A stretch of DNA of 18,238 bases from Erysipelotrichaceae bacterium (GCA_003520745.1 DOUE01000030.1:265-18502), one strand, 5' to 3'; counted from the first letter of the stretch, positions 7,053 through 15,265 are shown. A program made the numbers and translations. The notes: generated by a model from the sequence alone, not told the origin.

Positions 7053-8762
7053 ATGAAACGAACCCTGAGTATTCGTGTCCGGTTAGCCATATTGATCAGT
7101 ATCTTCACGATCCTGCCGACCTTGGCGATCGTGTCGTTTACCATCTTCACGCTTCAGAATACCTTGAAAGACGAGATCGTCGATTCCAACCGCTTCCAGA
7201 TGGAATGGACCAACCAGTTCATCGACGATCTGTACTTGCGCGCCGATTCGATCTTCAACACGATCCAGATCTATCCCGATCTGATGGAGAATCTGGAAAT
7301 CAGCGACGACGAAGATGTGGAAACGCAACTTGAATCCTATAACTACATGCGCGACCTGTTGAATGTGTTTTACTATTCGAATGCTTTGTTTATCGACAAC
7401 CTTTCCGTCGGGACGAAGGCGGGGCTTAAGACCTTTTCCATCGACAACTCGATCCAACGTGTTTCTGCGCTCAATGCCGAGTCGTTGCCTTGGGAAGATG
7501 CGAACATGTATTTCGAAGGGATGGATGGATCCATCGTCATCCGTCGTGCCGTCAAACGGTTCGAAGACCGGGTGACGGTCGGTTACCTCTCGATCCGGTT
7601 AAGGGAAAGCGTCACCTCGCAACTCCTCAACATCCTGCAGATCGATGAGAAGAGTTCGATTATCCTGGTGGATTCACAAAACCAGATTCTTCTACAAAGA
7701 GGGAATCCGGTCGAACTTGATTTCACGAAAATCAGCTTCGAAAAGGAAATGCAGACGATCGACCAGCGATTCGTTTTCACCACATCCGTACGTAGCGGCG
7801 CCCTGAAGATCATCAAGGTCGTACCGATGTCCGTGGTGGATACCGGGTCCAGTTCGATCTTGTTGGGCGGACTGGCGATCTCCATCCTCTTCGTGGGATT
7901 GGCCATCGTCCTTTCCTATGTCTTCTCGACACGCATCACCAAACCGATCATTTCCTTGGCCAACACGATGAAAAGCGTCGATATCGAGGCCTTCAAATTG
8001 AGAGAAGTCGACGAGCAAAACGAAATCGGTTTGTTGGAGACGGGATATAACGTACTGATGCTGAGGACGAGAAACTTGATCGACCAAGAGTATAAACGCG
8101 AAATCGAACTGAAAAATGCTCAACTAAAGGCACTGCAGGCTCAAATCAACCCGCATTTCCTCTACAATATCCTGCAAATGGTCGGCGGCATCGCGCTTTC
8201 CCACAATGTCGACGAGATCTACCATATCACCAACATCATCGCCGACCTATTCCGCTATAGTATCAGCGGGGGCAGCGACCTGGTGAGTGTCGGGGATGAA
8301 GTCAAACACATCAAGAATTACCTGTATATCCAAAACCTGCGTTTCGGCGATCGGATCGATACGAGCGTGGAGGTCGACGAGGCGGCGATGGGGGTCATGA
8401 TCCCCAAATTCACGATCCAGCCGTTGGTGGAAAACGCGTTTGAACACGGATTGCATGAGACCTTGGCGAAAGGCGAACTGAAGATCTGGATCTTGGACGA
8501 AGACCACCAAATCAAAATCCACATCCGGGATAACGGCGAGGGGATCCCCCGCGATCTGCTTGAAACCCTGAAGGGGAACATCAAGAACTCCCAACCTTTG
8601 AGCGACGATACGAAATTCGGGATCGGGATGAAGAACGTGGACGCGCGGTTGCGGCTATTGTTCGGGGAAGCGTATGACTTCGAGATCCTGAGCGAAGAGA
8701 ACAAGTATACGGAAATCGTCTTAACCTTACCGAAGCGGAAAACGGAGGTCAAGCATGTATAA
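7053..8762 (+). CDS. Sensor histidine kinase, YesM/LytS-like (HisKA_7TM-less, His_kinase PF06580 type)
   Basis: A 569-residue membrane sensor kinase. TM1 lies at about 11-34, an extracytoplasmic sensing domain at about 35-266, TM2 at about 268-291 and a HAMP-like region at about 292-345. A coiled linker leads to the His_kinase core 'LQAQINPHFLYNIL' with phospho-acceptor H368. The ATP-binding domain follows, with the N box 'QPLVENAFEHGL' (456-467), the G1 box 'DNGEGIP' (493-499) and 'GIGMKNVDARL' (523-533). This layout is the YesM family, which typically senses extracellular saccharides and controls neighbouring ABC importers. The gene overlaps its response regulator by eight bases. The ribosome binding site is only GCGAGG, suggesting low synthesis, as expected for a sensor. 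Confidence 0.94.
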   Translation: MKRTLSIRVRLAILISIFTILPTLAIVSFTIFTLQNTLKDEIVDSNRFQMEWTNQFIDDLYLRADSIFNTIQIYPDLMENLEISDDEDVETQLESYNYMRDLLNVFYYSNALFIDNLSVGTKAGLKTFSIDNSIQRVSALNAESLPWEDANMYFEGMDGSIVIRRAVKRFEDRVTVGYLSIRLRESVTSQLLNILQIDEKSSIILVDSQNQILLQRGNPVELDFTKISFEKEMQTIDQRFVFTTSVRSGALKIIKVVPMSVVDTGSSSILLGGLAISILFVGLAIVLSYVFSTRITKPIISLANTMKSVDIEAFKLREVDEQNEIGLLETGYNVLMLRTRNLIDQEYKREIELKNAQLKALQAQINPHFLYNILQMVGGIALSHNVDEIYHITNIIADLFRYSISGGSDLVSVGDEVKHIKNYLYIQNLRFGDRIDTSVEVDEAAMGVMIPKFTIQPLVENAFEHGLHETLAKGELKIWILDEDHQIKIHIRDNGEGIPRDLLETLKGNIKNSQPLSDDTKFGIGMKNVDARLRLLFGEAYDFEILSEENKYTEIVLTLPKRKTEVKHV

Positions 8763-9837
8763 ATTGATCATCATCGACGATGAGAAGTGGTCGCGCGAGG
8801 TCGTGAAGAAACTAATCCGCTACGACGCCTTGAAATGTACGCTGGTAGGGGAAGCCGAGAACGGTTTCAACGGATATGAACTGATACGGACGCTTCAACC
8901 GGACATCGTGATCACCGACATGAAAATGCCGGGCTTGAACGGCGTTGAGTTATTGAAGAAAGTATCCGTCGAGTATCCGCAAATCAAAACGATCGTCATG
9001 AGCGGCTTCGAGGACTACACCTACCTACGACAGGCGATCCGAAGCAAATCGGTGGAATACCTGCTCAAACCGATCAAAGAAGACGATATCAACCAAGCGA
9101 TCCTTCACTGCATCGACGAGATCAAGCGGAGCAAGCGCGTCAATCTATCCGCCAGCCGGGTTTTTCAGGACGAAACGATCCAGAGGGAATACAGCCGTTA
9201 CCTCAAACAATTGAATTTGGTTATTCTGAAGCAAAAAAACGACGAGATTGAACATACCTTGAACGGTGTGAAGTTCTACGAAGACGTCATCAAGACAGCG
9301 GAAATGGTGAATAAGGTAAAAGAAAGCTTGTTGAACCAACTCGCCCAGTACCTCTTGACCCAAAGTTTCGACTTCTCCTATGACATCGAGGAAATACGGA
9401 ACGAAACATTGGACGGGATGCTGAAAGATGTCAAAAAGATCTATCACGACGTGATGAGTCAGATCGAAACGGTGCATACCCTCAAATACTCGGGAGACAT
9501 CCAATCCATCCTTGATTTCATCGACCAACACTACATGTATCAGATTTCACTCAACGATGTCGCCGAAATGTTCAGCATCAGCAAGGAACACATGAGCCGG
9601 ACCTTTAAGAAACATGCCGGTGAAGGGGTGACGCAATACATTTTGCGTAAGAAGATGGAAGGCGCGGTGGATCTGATTCGATCCACGGATTATTCGATGA
9701 AGGAAATCGGGGAACTGATGGGGTTTGAGAACATCCCGTATTTCTATAAGATGTTCAAGAAAAAATTCGATTGTTCACCCGGGGAATACAAGGAATCGCT
9801 GAAACGATTGGAAAAGAAAGAAATATCAAAAAAGTAG
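8755..9837 (+). CDS. Response regulator, YesN-like, with AraC-type DNA-binding domain
   Basis: A 360-residue cytoplasmic transcription factor that should be phosphorylated by the preceding kinase. The receiver domain covers about 1-120, with acidic residues D8/D9, phospho-acceptor D55 ('VITDMKMPG'), S83 ('VMSGFEDY') and K105 ('LLKPI'). A helical linker spans about 130-245. The C-terminal AraC HTH domain spans about 247-348, with two helix-turn-helix units ('ISLNDVAEMFSISKEHMSR' and 'SMKEIGELMGFENIPYFYKMF'). It starts at ATG 8755 inside the end of the kinase gene, with GGAGGT at 8744-8749. The downstream ABC/GH5 genes are the obvious targets. No terminator is visible after it, so some readthrough into the binding-protein gene is possible. 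Confidence 0.95.
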   Translation: MYKLIIIDDEKWSREVVKKLIRYDALKCTLVGEAENGFNGYELIRTLQPDIVITDMKMPGLNGVELLKKVSVEYPQIKTIVMSGFEDYTYLRQAIRSKSVEYLLKPIKEDDINQAILHCIDEIKRSKRVNLSASRVFQDETIQREYSRYLKQLNLVILKQKNDEIEHTLNGVKFYEDVIKTAEMVNKVKESLLNQLAQYLLTQSFDFSYDIEEIRNETLDGMLKDVKKIYHDVMSQIETVHTLKYSGDIQSILDFIDQHYMYQISLNDVAEMFSISKEHMSRTFKKHAGEGVTQYILRKKMEGAVDLIRSTDYSMKEIGELMGFENIPYFYKMFKKKFDCSPGEYKESLKRLEKKEISKK

Positions 9838-9862
9838 AAGATAAAACGACGGTATCGGATAA

Positions 9863-9899
9863 TTTCAAAGTAAAGCGCTTACAGTATCATGTGACTGTA
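9863..9899 (+). promoter_or_regulatory. Control region of the binding-protein operon with cre-like site and inverted repeat
   Basis: The 90-base gap before the binding-protein gene holds a possible -35 (TTTCAA, 9863-9868) and -10 (TATCAT, 9885-9890). Between them is GTAAAGCGCTTACA (9870-9883), which fits the cre consensus at 12 of 14 positions. Overlapping the -10 is a 6-bp inverted repeat, TACAGT (9880-9885) and ACTGTA (9894-9899). The promoter elements are weak, as expected where an activator such as the adjacent AraC-type regulator is needed. A strong AAGGAGG ribosome binding site follows at 9916-9922. Confidence 0.5.
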
Positions 9900-9927
9900 G
9901 GTTCAATCATGAAACAAGGAGGACAGA

Positions 9928-11178
9928 ATGAAGAAATCTATACTACTCTCAGCATTGGTTTTATTCCTTGTCTTTGGCATTGTCGGTTGTGGTAAGGCTC
10001 CGGTCAGCGAACCGAAGAAAGTAACCTTGAAGGTATTCATGACCTTCCCGCGCTTCCAGGAACAATTCGAAGCGTATTTCGAGGATTTCAAAGCCAAAGA
10101 ATTGGAAGAGAAGAACATCGACGTGACGATCGAATTGGAAATGCCCAATTCCGACCAGGCGGCTCAGATTCTGAAAGCCAGACTTTCGTCCAACGACGCC
10201 CCGGATTTGTTTACCTTGCATGCGATCGCGGATATCCCTTCCTTCTACGAAGCGGGTTACCTGAGCGATTTATCGAGTCAACCGTTTGTTTCCGATCTAC
10301 TTGAAAACGTCAAAGACATCGTCACGTATGACGGAAAAGTCGTCGCGTTACCGATGGAAAGTCTCGCTTGGGGTTATCTCTACAATAAAGACATTTTTGC
10401 GAAGTACAACCTTACGGCGCCGGATACGATCGCCGAAATGCTGAATGTCGTCAAAGTGTTGAAAGAAAACAACGAAACGCCGTTCCTGCTGGCTTTCCAA
10501 GAATCATGGATCCCACAGTTGATGACCGCGTTGGCCATCGGTGGCGTCGTCACCAACGAAAACCCGGATTTCGTCGAAAAGATGAATTCCGGCACCGCTT
10601 CCTATAACGACATCGACCAGATTTTCGACATCATAGACATCATCATGGAAAACGGTACGGAAAAACCGTTCGAAGTCGGAAACGCCGCGGCATCCGCTGC
10701 GTTTGCGGAAGGCAAGGCTGCGATGTGGGTTCAAGGAACCTGGCAGGCTCAAGCCATCCTCGACATCAATCCGAGTCTGAACATCGGTTGCGCTCCGCTA
10801 CCGACCAGCGACTCCGAAGACGGCGCCCTGATCAACCTCTCCGTCTCCACTTCCTTGGCCGTCTCCCCGACCAGCAAGAATAAAGACGTCGCCATGGATT
10901 TACTGAACTACATCCTCGACAAAGAAGCCTCGACCGCCCTGTTTGAAGAATTGAAGTTCAACCCGGTCGCGAAATTCCATGACTACGAAGTGTTCCCGTG
11001 GACGGATGAAGCGATGTCCTATGTCGCGCTCAACCGCGGCTACCGCGATCTGAGCTTACCGCAAGCCGTCACGGCCGAACAAGCCGCCCTGCTGCAAAGT
11101 TATTATGCAAAGACGATCACCAAAGCCCAGTTCATCGCGAAAGTCGATGAAGTTTGGAAAAACTCGCTCGGTCAATAA
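9928..11178 (+). CDS. Sugar-binding lipoprotein of an ABC importer (family 1 solute-binding protein)
   Basis: A 416-residue extracellular lipoprotein that captures a saccharide for the permeases encoded next. The signal peptide has a KK start, a hydrophobic core at about 4-18 and a lipobox 'IVGC' with the lipidated cysteine at C21. The mature part has the features of MalE/MsmE-type binding proteins: 'LKVFMTFPRFQEQFEAYF' near the start, 'ALPMESLAWGYLYNKDIF' and 'AFAEGKAAMWVQGTWQAQA'. Length is typical. It is the first gene of the transport operon, has the best ribosome binding site of the group, and is followed by a strong hairpin. Both features fit the usual excess of binding protein over permease. 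The ligand cannot be read from sequence. The GH5 enzyme suggests a beta-linked oligosaccharide. Confidence 0.93.
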   Translation: MKKSILLSALVLFLVFGIVGCGKAPVSEPKKVTLKVFMTFPRFQEQFEAYFEDFKAKELEEKNIDVTIELEMPNSDQAAQILKARLSSNDAPDLFTLHAIADIPSFYEAGYLSDLSSQPFVSDLLENVKDIVTYDGKVVALPMESLAWGYLYNKDIFAKYNLTAPDTIAEMLNVVKVLKENNETPFLLAFQESWIPQLMTALAIGGVVTNENPDFVEKMNSGTASYNDIDQIFDIIDIIMENGTEKPFEVGNAAASAAFAEGKAAMWVQGTWQAQAILDINPSLNIGCAPLPTSDSEDGALINLSVSTSLAVSPTSKNKDVAMDLLNYILDKEASTALFEELKFNPVAKFHDYEVFPWTDEAMSYVALNRGYRDLSLPQAVTAEQAALLQSYYAKTITKAQFIAKVDEVWKNSLGQ

Positions 11179-11189
11179 CGAATGAAGTA

Positions 11190-11223
11190 TGCGGGCTTAT
11201 TTCAAAAATAAGCCCGCAGTTTT
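11190..11223 (+). terminator. Strong hairpin between binding protein and permease genes
   Basis: A perfect 13-bp stem (left arm 11190-11202, right arm 11206-11218, GC-rich base) with a 3-nt CAA loop, followed by GTTTT. It is likely a partial terminator and 3' mRNA stabiliser for the binding-protein message. The permease ATG is 20 bases downstream with no separate promoter in view, so readthrough must occur. Confidence 0.8.
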
Positions 11224-11242
11224 AAGAAGGAATGAGGTTTCC

Positions 11243-12115
11243 ATGAAGAAAAACAACAAGAAACTAACGTTGTTCATATTACCCGCACTACTCTTCTACT
11301 CGGTATTCACCCTGGCTCCGGCCATCGGAGGGTTTTGGTATAGTTTGACGAATTGGAACGGTCTCAATAAGAACTATGATTTCATCGGATTGAAGAACTA
11401 TGCCGCGATTTTGAAGGACACCGATTTCATCAACTCGATCACATTTACCTTGAAGTTCGTACTCATCATGGTCGTGCTTCAAAACATCATCTCCCTCGCC
11501 CTGGCCATCGCGATCGAATCGCGTAACCGGTCGAAAACACTATTCCGTACCTTGGTGTTCATGCCCAACATGATCAGTATGATCATCGGCGGTTTCATGT
11601 GGATGTTCATCTTCACCAAAGCGCTTCCCTACATCGCCCAACAGTTGAACAATGCCGCCTTGATGGATATCTCCTGGATCGGCGACCCCTTCTTCTCCTT
11701 CATCGCCATCATCATCGTCAGTCTCTGGGGCGGGATCGGCTACTTGACGATCATCTATCTCGCAGCCCTTCAAGGCGTCGATAGGACGCTTAAGGAAGCC
11801 GCCAGCATCGATGGCGCCAACGCCTGGCAAGTGTTCCGCAACGTCGTCATCCCGTCGATCATGCCGGCGATCACGATCGGTGTGTTCGTCACCCTGAACA
11901 ATTCGTTCAAGGTATTCGATGTCGTCTACTCCCTCACCGGCGGCGGGCCGGGAAGAAGCACCCAGGTCATCGCCATGAACATCTTCGCCGAAGCCTATAG
12001 CCTAAACAACCGCTATGGCTATGCCAGCGCCAAATCGATGGTTCTCTTTGCGATCATCTTCGTGATCACGATCGTCCAGTTGAAACTGATGCGGAAAAAG
12101 GAGATCGACGGATGA
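11243..12115 (+). CDS. ABC sugar permease, MalF/UgpA type
   Basis: A 290-residue inner-membrane permease of the carbohydrate uptake (CUT1) class. Hydrophobic segments in this numbering are about 10-32, 70-95, 105-125, 150-180, 205-225 and 260-283. The EAA loop that docks the ATPase is 'GVDRTLKEAASIDGANAWQ', followed by 'VFRNVVIPSIMP'. I chose ATG 11243 over the in-frame ATG 11189, because 11189 lies at the edge of the hairpin and has no Shine-Dalgarno. Base 11243 has GAAGGAATGAGG just upstream and gives a standard MalF-like N-terminus ('KKLTLFILPALLF'). Its stop overlaps the next permease by four bases (ATGA). No ABC ATPase gene follows, so a shared MsmK-type ATPase elsewhere is expected. Confidence 0.93.
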   Translation: MKKNNKKLTLFILPALLFYSVFTLAPAIGGFWYSLTNWNGLNKNYDFIGLKNYAAILKDTDFINSITFTLKFVLIMVVLQNIISLALAIAIESRNRSKTLFRTLVFMPNMISMIIGGFMWMFIFTKALPYIAQQLNNAALMDISWIGDPFFSFIAIIIVSLWGGIGYLTIIYLAALQGVDRTLKEAASIDGANAWQVFRNVVIPSIMPAITIGVFVTLNNSFKVFDVVYSLTGGGPGRSTQVIAMNIFAEAYSLNNRYGYASAKSMVLFAIIFVITIVQLKLMRKKEIDG

Positions 12116-12948
12116 AAACGAAGAAAATGACGGGTTGGAATCTCTTGGTACTTTTAATGTTGATCCTGTATTCGATCTTCAGTCTATCCCCGATTCTCTT
12201 GGCGATTCTCAACTCAGGCAAAACGCAGGGTGAAATCCTGACGAACATCCTCTCGTTCCCCCAGAACTTCAAGTTCGACAACTACCTGATCGCGTTTGAG
12301 AAAATCAATTTCCTGCGTAGTTTCCTCAATACCATGGTCGTCGTCATCGTCGGTTGTACAGGCATCGTCCTTCTCTCGGCGATCGCCGGATACAAGCTCG
12401 CCCGGGTCAAATCGAAACTGAGCGGATTCTACTATTCTTTGTTCGTGTTATCGATGTTGATTCCTTTCCATTCGATCATGATCACCTTGGTCAAGATCGC
12501 CAACGTCACCGACCTGCAAGGGAAAACGCTCGGCTTAGGCATCATCTACATCGGACTGGGTGTCCCGATGGCGATCTTCCTCTATACCGGATTCATCAAA
12601 TCGATCCCACCCGAACTGGACGAAGCGGCACGGATCGACGGATGCGGCGATCTCCGTCTGTTCTTCAAAATCATCTTCCCGCAGTTAAAGCCGATCACCG
12701 CGACCATCATCATCACCAACGCCCTCTGGATGTGGAACGACTTCCTGCTTCCGCTCTTGATCCTCCCCAACAGTAAAACCTATACGATCCTCTTGTCCAC
12801 CAACATGTTGTTTGGGCAATATGGCAACAACGATTGGCCGGCGATCCTGTCCGTGCTGATCATGGCGATGCTGCCGGCGATCGTCTTCTATCTGATTCTA
12901 CAGAAAAACATCTTGAAAGGCATTTCGGAAGGAGCACTGAAACAATGA
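12112..12948 (+). CDS. ABC sugar permease, MalG/UgpE type
   Basis: A 278-residue second permease of the CUT1 importer, pairing with the preceding one. Hydrophobic segments lie at about 10-30, 73-95, 105-128, 138-160, 195-215 and 243-265. The EAA motif is 'IPPELDEAARIDGCGD', followed by 'LRLFFKIIFPQLKP'. The C-terminal 'ILKGISEGALKQ' ending is typical of this family. It overlaps the upstream permease and the downstream GH5 gene by four bases each (ATGA at 12112-12115 and 12945-12948), so all three should be made in coupled amounts. Confidence 0.94.
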   Translation: MKTKKMTGWNLLVLLMLILYSIFSLSPILLAILNSGKTQGEILTNILSFPQNFKFDNYLIAFEKINFLRSFLNTMVVVIVGCTGIVLLSAIAGYKLARVKSKLSGFYYSLFVLSMLIPFHSIMITLVKIANVTDLQGKTLGLGIIYIGLGVPMAIFLYTGFIKSIPPELDEAARIDGCGDLRLFFKIIFPQLKPITATIIITNALWMWNDFLLPLLILPNSKTYTILLSTNMLFGQYGNNDWPAILSVLIMAMLPAIVFYLILQKNILKGISEGALKQ

Positions 12949-14525
12949 AGAATCCCTATCTTCACGCACAAGGAAAAACGATCGTCGACAAGCACGGTCG
13001 CGAAGTTTTATTGAGAGGGGTCGGACTGGGTGGATGGCTCTTACCGGAGGGATACATGTGGAAATTCCCCCAAGCCGGGGATCGACCGCGTAAGATCGAA
13101 CGATGGTTTGTCAATTGCATCGGCGAAGAAGACGCCTCCCGATTCTGGGATGCGTTTTATCGCCATTTTATCACCCGCGCGGACATCAAGGCGATCGCGA
13201 AGCTGGGTTTCAATTCGATCCGCATCCCCCTGCATTGGCGTTTCCTGCTCGACCAGGAAAACAAGATCGACGAGAAACACTGGTCGATCCTGGACGATGT
13301 CATCGCTTGGTGCGAAAAAGAGAAAGTCTATGTGATCCTGGACCTGCATGGCGCCCCGGGGGGACAAACCGGCGCCAACATCGACGACAGCGAACACGAC
13401 TTCCCCGAACTCTTCACGCATCCCGAACATCAGGAATTGACGATCCAACTTTGGGAATCGTTGGTCCGGCGATACAAAGACAAGGAAATCATCGCGTGCT
13501 ACGACCTGCTCAACGAACCGCTTCCCAACCCGTTCAGTCAATACCACGATGAACTCGTCTCCCTCTACAAACGGTTGATCCAACGGATCCGAGCCTTGGA
13601 CCCTTATCACATGATTTCCCTGGAAGGGTCGCATTGGGCGACCGATTGGGCGATTTTCACACAGAAGTGGGACGACAACGTCCTCTATCATTTCCATAAG
13701 TACTGGAACCATCCCGACCAACGAAGCATCCAACGTTTCTTGGATAAACGTGAAATCTGGAACGTACCGATCTTCATGGGCGAGGGCGGGGAGAACAACA
13801 AGGAGTGGTATATCGGGACCTTCGGGATGTTGGATGACTTGAAGATCTCCTGGAATTTCTGGACCTATAAGAAAATGGAAACCACCAATTCGCCCTACTC
13901 GATCAAGATGCCCAAAGGCTGGGTCGATTTCGCACAGGAAATGGAAGCCGGGATTTTGACGGAGAAATCCAAGGCGATGAAGATCCTTTGGGAGTATCTC
14001 GAGAATGTCAAAATCGAGAACTGTATCCCGCATCCTGAAGTTTCCGATGCGCTGTTTAGGCGTCCCGACATCCTTTTCCCTGCAGTTTTCTACGCCCATG
14101 ACGAGGATGCGAAAATCAACGAGTCCAATCGCAAAAACATCGGGTTTCGGATCGAAGACCATCGCGAGATCGGATTTGTGGAAAGCGATCAGGATTCACC
14201 CAACTTCAGCCACGGACAAGGCCAATCGTGGAAAAAGGATGAATGGCTTTATGTCGGTGTTCAATCCGGGGATTCGATCCGCTACCACCTCAATTCGCCG
14301 AAAAGGCAATCGATCTGGCTTGGGCTGGATTTGACGGTCGAGGACACGGCGATCATCACGGTGAAGATCGGACTACAGTCCATACAAACCACGCTGACTA
14401 CGTCATCCCGCAGTTCCCATTCACTGGGTAAGTTTCTCTTGATCGAAGGGCTGAACCCGATCCAATTGAGCGTGGAACAGGGCAAGATCAACTTGATCAG
14501 CCTGCAGGCAATCCGCGTAGAGTAA
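12945..14525 (+). CDS. Cytoplasmic GH5 glycoside hydrolase with C-terminal CBM6/35-like module
   Basis: A 526-residue glycosidase without signal peptide, so it should act on imported oligosaccharide in the cytoplasm. The catalytic (beta/alpha)8 domain covers about 8-355. Visible GH5 residues are R93 ('SIRIPLHW'), H135 ('DLHGAPGGQTG'), acid/base E191 after N190 ('YDLLNEPL'), H249 and Y253 ('YHFHKYW'), nucleophile E280 ('FMGEGGENN') and W306. The 'RGVGLGGWLLPEG' and 'PGGQTG' blocks resemble the exo-beta-1,3-glucanase-like or beta-glucosidase-like GH5 members. The part from about 400 to 525 reads as a jelly-roll ('WKKDEWLYVGVQSGDSIRYHL', then 'LLIEGLNPIQLSVEQG') like CBM6/CBM35. ATG 12945 sits in an ATGA overlap with the permease stop and gives a family-like N-terminus. 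Starting further upstream would run inside the permease gene. Substrate specificity is not certain. Confidence 0.9.
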   Translation: MKNPYLHAQGKTIVDKHGREVLLRGVGLGGWLLPEGYMWKFPQAGDRPRKIERWFVNCIGEEDASRFWDAFYRHFITRADIKAIAKLGFNSIRIPLHWRFLLDQENKIDEKHWSILDDVIAWCEKEKVYVILDLHGAPGGQTGANIDDSEHDFPELFTHPEHQELTIQLWESLVRRYKDKEIIACYDLLNEPLPNPFSQYHDELVSLYKRLIQRIRALDPYHMISLEGSHWATDWAIFTQKWDDNVLYHFHKYWNHPDQRSIQRFLDKREIWNVPIFMGEGGENNKEWYIGTFGMLDDLKISWNFWTYKKMETTNSPYSIKMPKGWVDFAQEMEAGILTEKSKAMKILWEYLENVKIENCIPHPEVSDALFRRPDILFPAVFYAHDEDAKINESNRKNIGFRIEDHREIGFVESDQDSPNFSHGQGQSWKKDEWLYVGVQSGDSIRYHLNSPKRQSIWLGLDLTVEDTAIITVKIGLQSIQTTLTTSSRSSHSLGKFLLIEGLNPIQLSVEQGKINLISLQAIRVE

Positions 14526-14534
14526 ACAAACGAT

Positions 14535-14564
14535 TTGCCTTTTGACCTTCAAAAACGGTATAAT
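14535..14564 (+). promoter_or_regulatory. Promoter of the first cyclophilin gene
   Basis: TTGCCT (14535-14540), an 18-base spacer and a consensus TATAAT (14559-14564). An AAAAGGAG ribosome binding site follows before the ATG at 14588. TTGACC at 14542-14547 looks more like a -35 but is only 11 bases from the -10. Confidence 0.65.
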
Positions 14565-14587
14565 GGGACGGTGAAAAGGAGAATAAC

Positions 14588-15124
14588 ATGACATTACAAC
14601 TAGAATTCCAAAACCCCGTCGTCACCATCAACATGGATAACGGACAGATCATCAAAATCGAGCTCTTCCCGAAAATCGCACCCAATACCGTCAATAATTT
14701 CATCTCATTGGTGAAACAAGGATACTATAACGATTTGACGTTCCATCGCATCATCCCCGGGTTCATGATCCAAGGCGGTTGTCCGCAAGGGACCGGGACA
14801 GGCGGTCCGGGATATTCGATCAAAGGGGAATTCAGCTACAACCATATCCCCAACGATTTGAAGCATACCCAAGGCGTCATTTCGATGGCCCGTGCCATGC
14901 ATCCCGACAGTGCCGGCAGCCAGTTCTTCATCATGGTCGCCGACGCGCCGCATCTGGATGGACAATATGCCGCTTTCGGTAAAGTGATCGAAGGCATGGA
15001 AGTCGCCCTGAATCTCGTATCGAAACCGCGCAACCGTCAGGACCGTCCTGAAAAGCCCTTGATCATGCGTACGGTCACCGTCGATACCTTCCGTGAAGTG
15101 TATCCCGAACCCGAAAAAATCTAG
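14588..15124 (+). CDS. Cyclophilin-type peptidyl-prolyl cis-trans isomerase (copy 1)
   Basis: A 178-residue cytoplasmic cyclophilin that speeds proline isomerisation during folding. It has no signal peptide. Active-site residues are R54 and F59 ('FHRIIPGFMIQGG'), Q62, and Q112/F113 ('AGSQFFIMV'). The family block 'LDGQYAAFGKVIEGM' follows. The tryptophan that makes human CypA sensitive to cyclosporin A is H122 here ('APHLDG'), as usual for non-eukaryotic members. Insertions around 'PQGTGTGGPGYSIKGEF' are typical of Firmicutes PpiB. It has its own promoter and terminator and is followed by a close paralogue. Confidence 0.95.
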   Translation: MTLQLEFQNPVVTINMDNGQIIKIELFPKIAPNTVNNFISLVKQGYYNDLTFHRIIPGFMIQGGCPQGTGTGGPGYSIKGEFSYNHIPNDLKHTQGVISMARAMHPDSAGSQFFIMVADAPHLDGQYAAFGKVIEGMEVALNLVSKPRNRQDRPEKPLIMRTVTVDTFREVYPEPEKI

Positions 15125-15144
15125 CCTCCGCAAGGAGGTTTTTT
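15123..15144 (+). terminator. Intrinsic terminator after cyclophilin copy 1
   Basis: CCTCC (15125-15129), a GCAA loop and GGAGG (15134-15138), extended by AG/TT outer pairs and followed by six T residues (15139-15144). It overlaps the TAG stop codon. Confidence 0.85.
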
Positions 15145-15209
15145 CTTGTCTGTCGCGTATATGAAACGTAGGGATACCCCAACCAATTCATGTATTTTCA
15201 CACGATGAG

Positions 15210-15238
15210 TTGCGACCTCAACGCATCGGCTGTATAAT
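15210..15238 (+). promoter_or_regulatory. Promoter of the second cyclophilin gene
   Basis: TTGCGA (15210-15215), a 17-base spacer and a consensus TATAAT (15233-15238). An AGGAG site (15256-15260) precedes the ATG at 15266. The stretch 15146-15209 between the terminator and this promoter holds nothing I can identify. Confidence 0.75.
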
Positions 15239-15265
15239 GTAGAGGGTGGGGGACAGGAGAACAAC

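Noticed and set aside
11189..11242. An earlier in-frame ATG for the first permease.
   Set aside because: It sits at the base of the 13-bp hairpin with no ribosome binding site, and the later ATG gives the normal MalF-like N-terminus.
12834..12944. A 37-codon upstream extension of the GH5 gene.
   Set aside because: It lies wholly inside the permease gene in another frame. ATG 12945 forms the same ATGA coupling seen elsewhere in the operon.
13041..14162. A 373-codon open frame on the - strand opposite the GH5 gene.
   Set aside because: It mirrors the codon pattern of a well-supported + strand gene, has no recognisable protein family and no ribosome binding site context. Several similar antisense frames elsewhere were dropped for the same reason.
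14506..14543. A possible terminator after GH5 (AGGCAA and TTGCCT followed by TTT).
   Set aside because: The stem is only six pairs with a 23-base loop, and the right arm is better explained as the -35 of the cyclophilin promoter.
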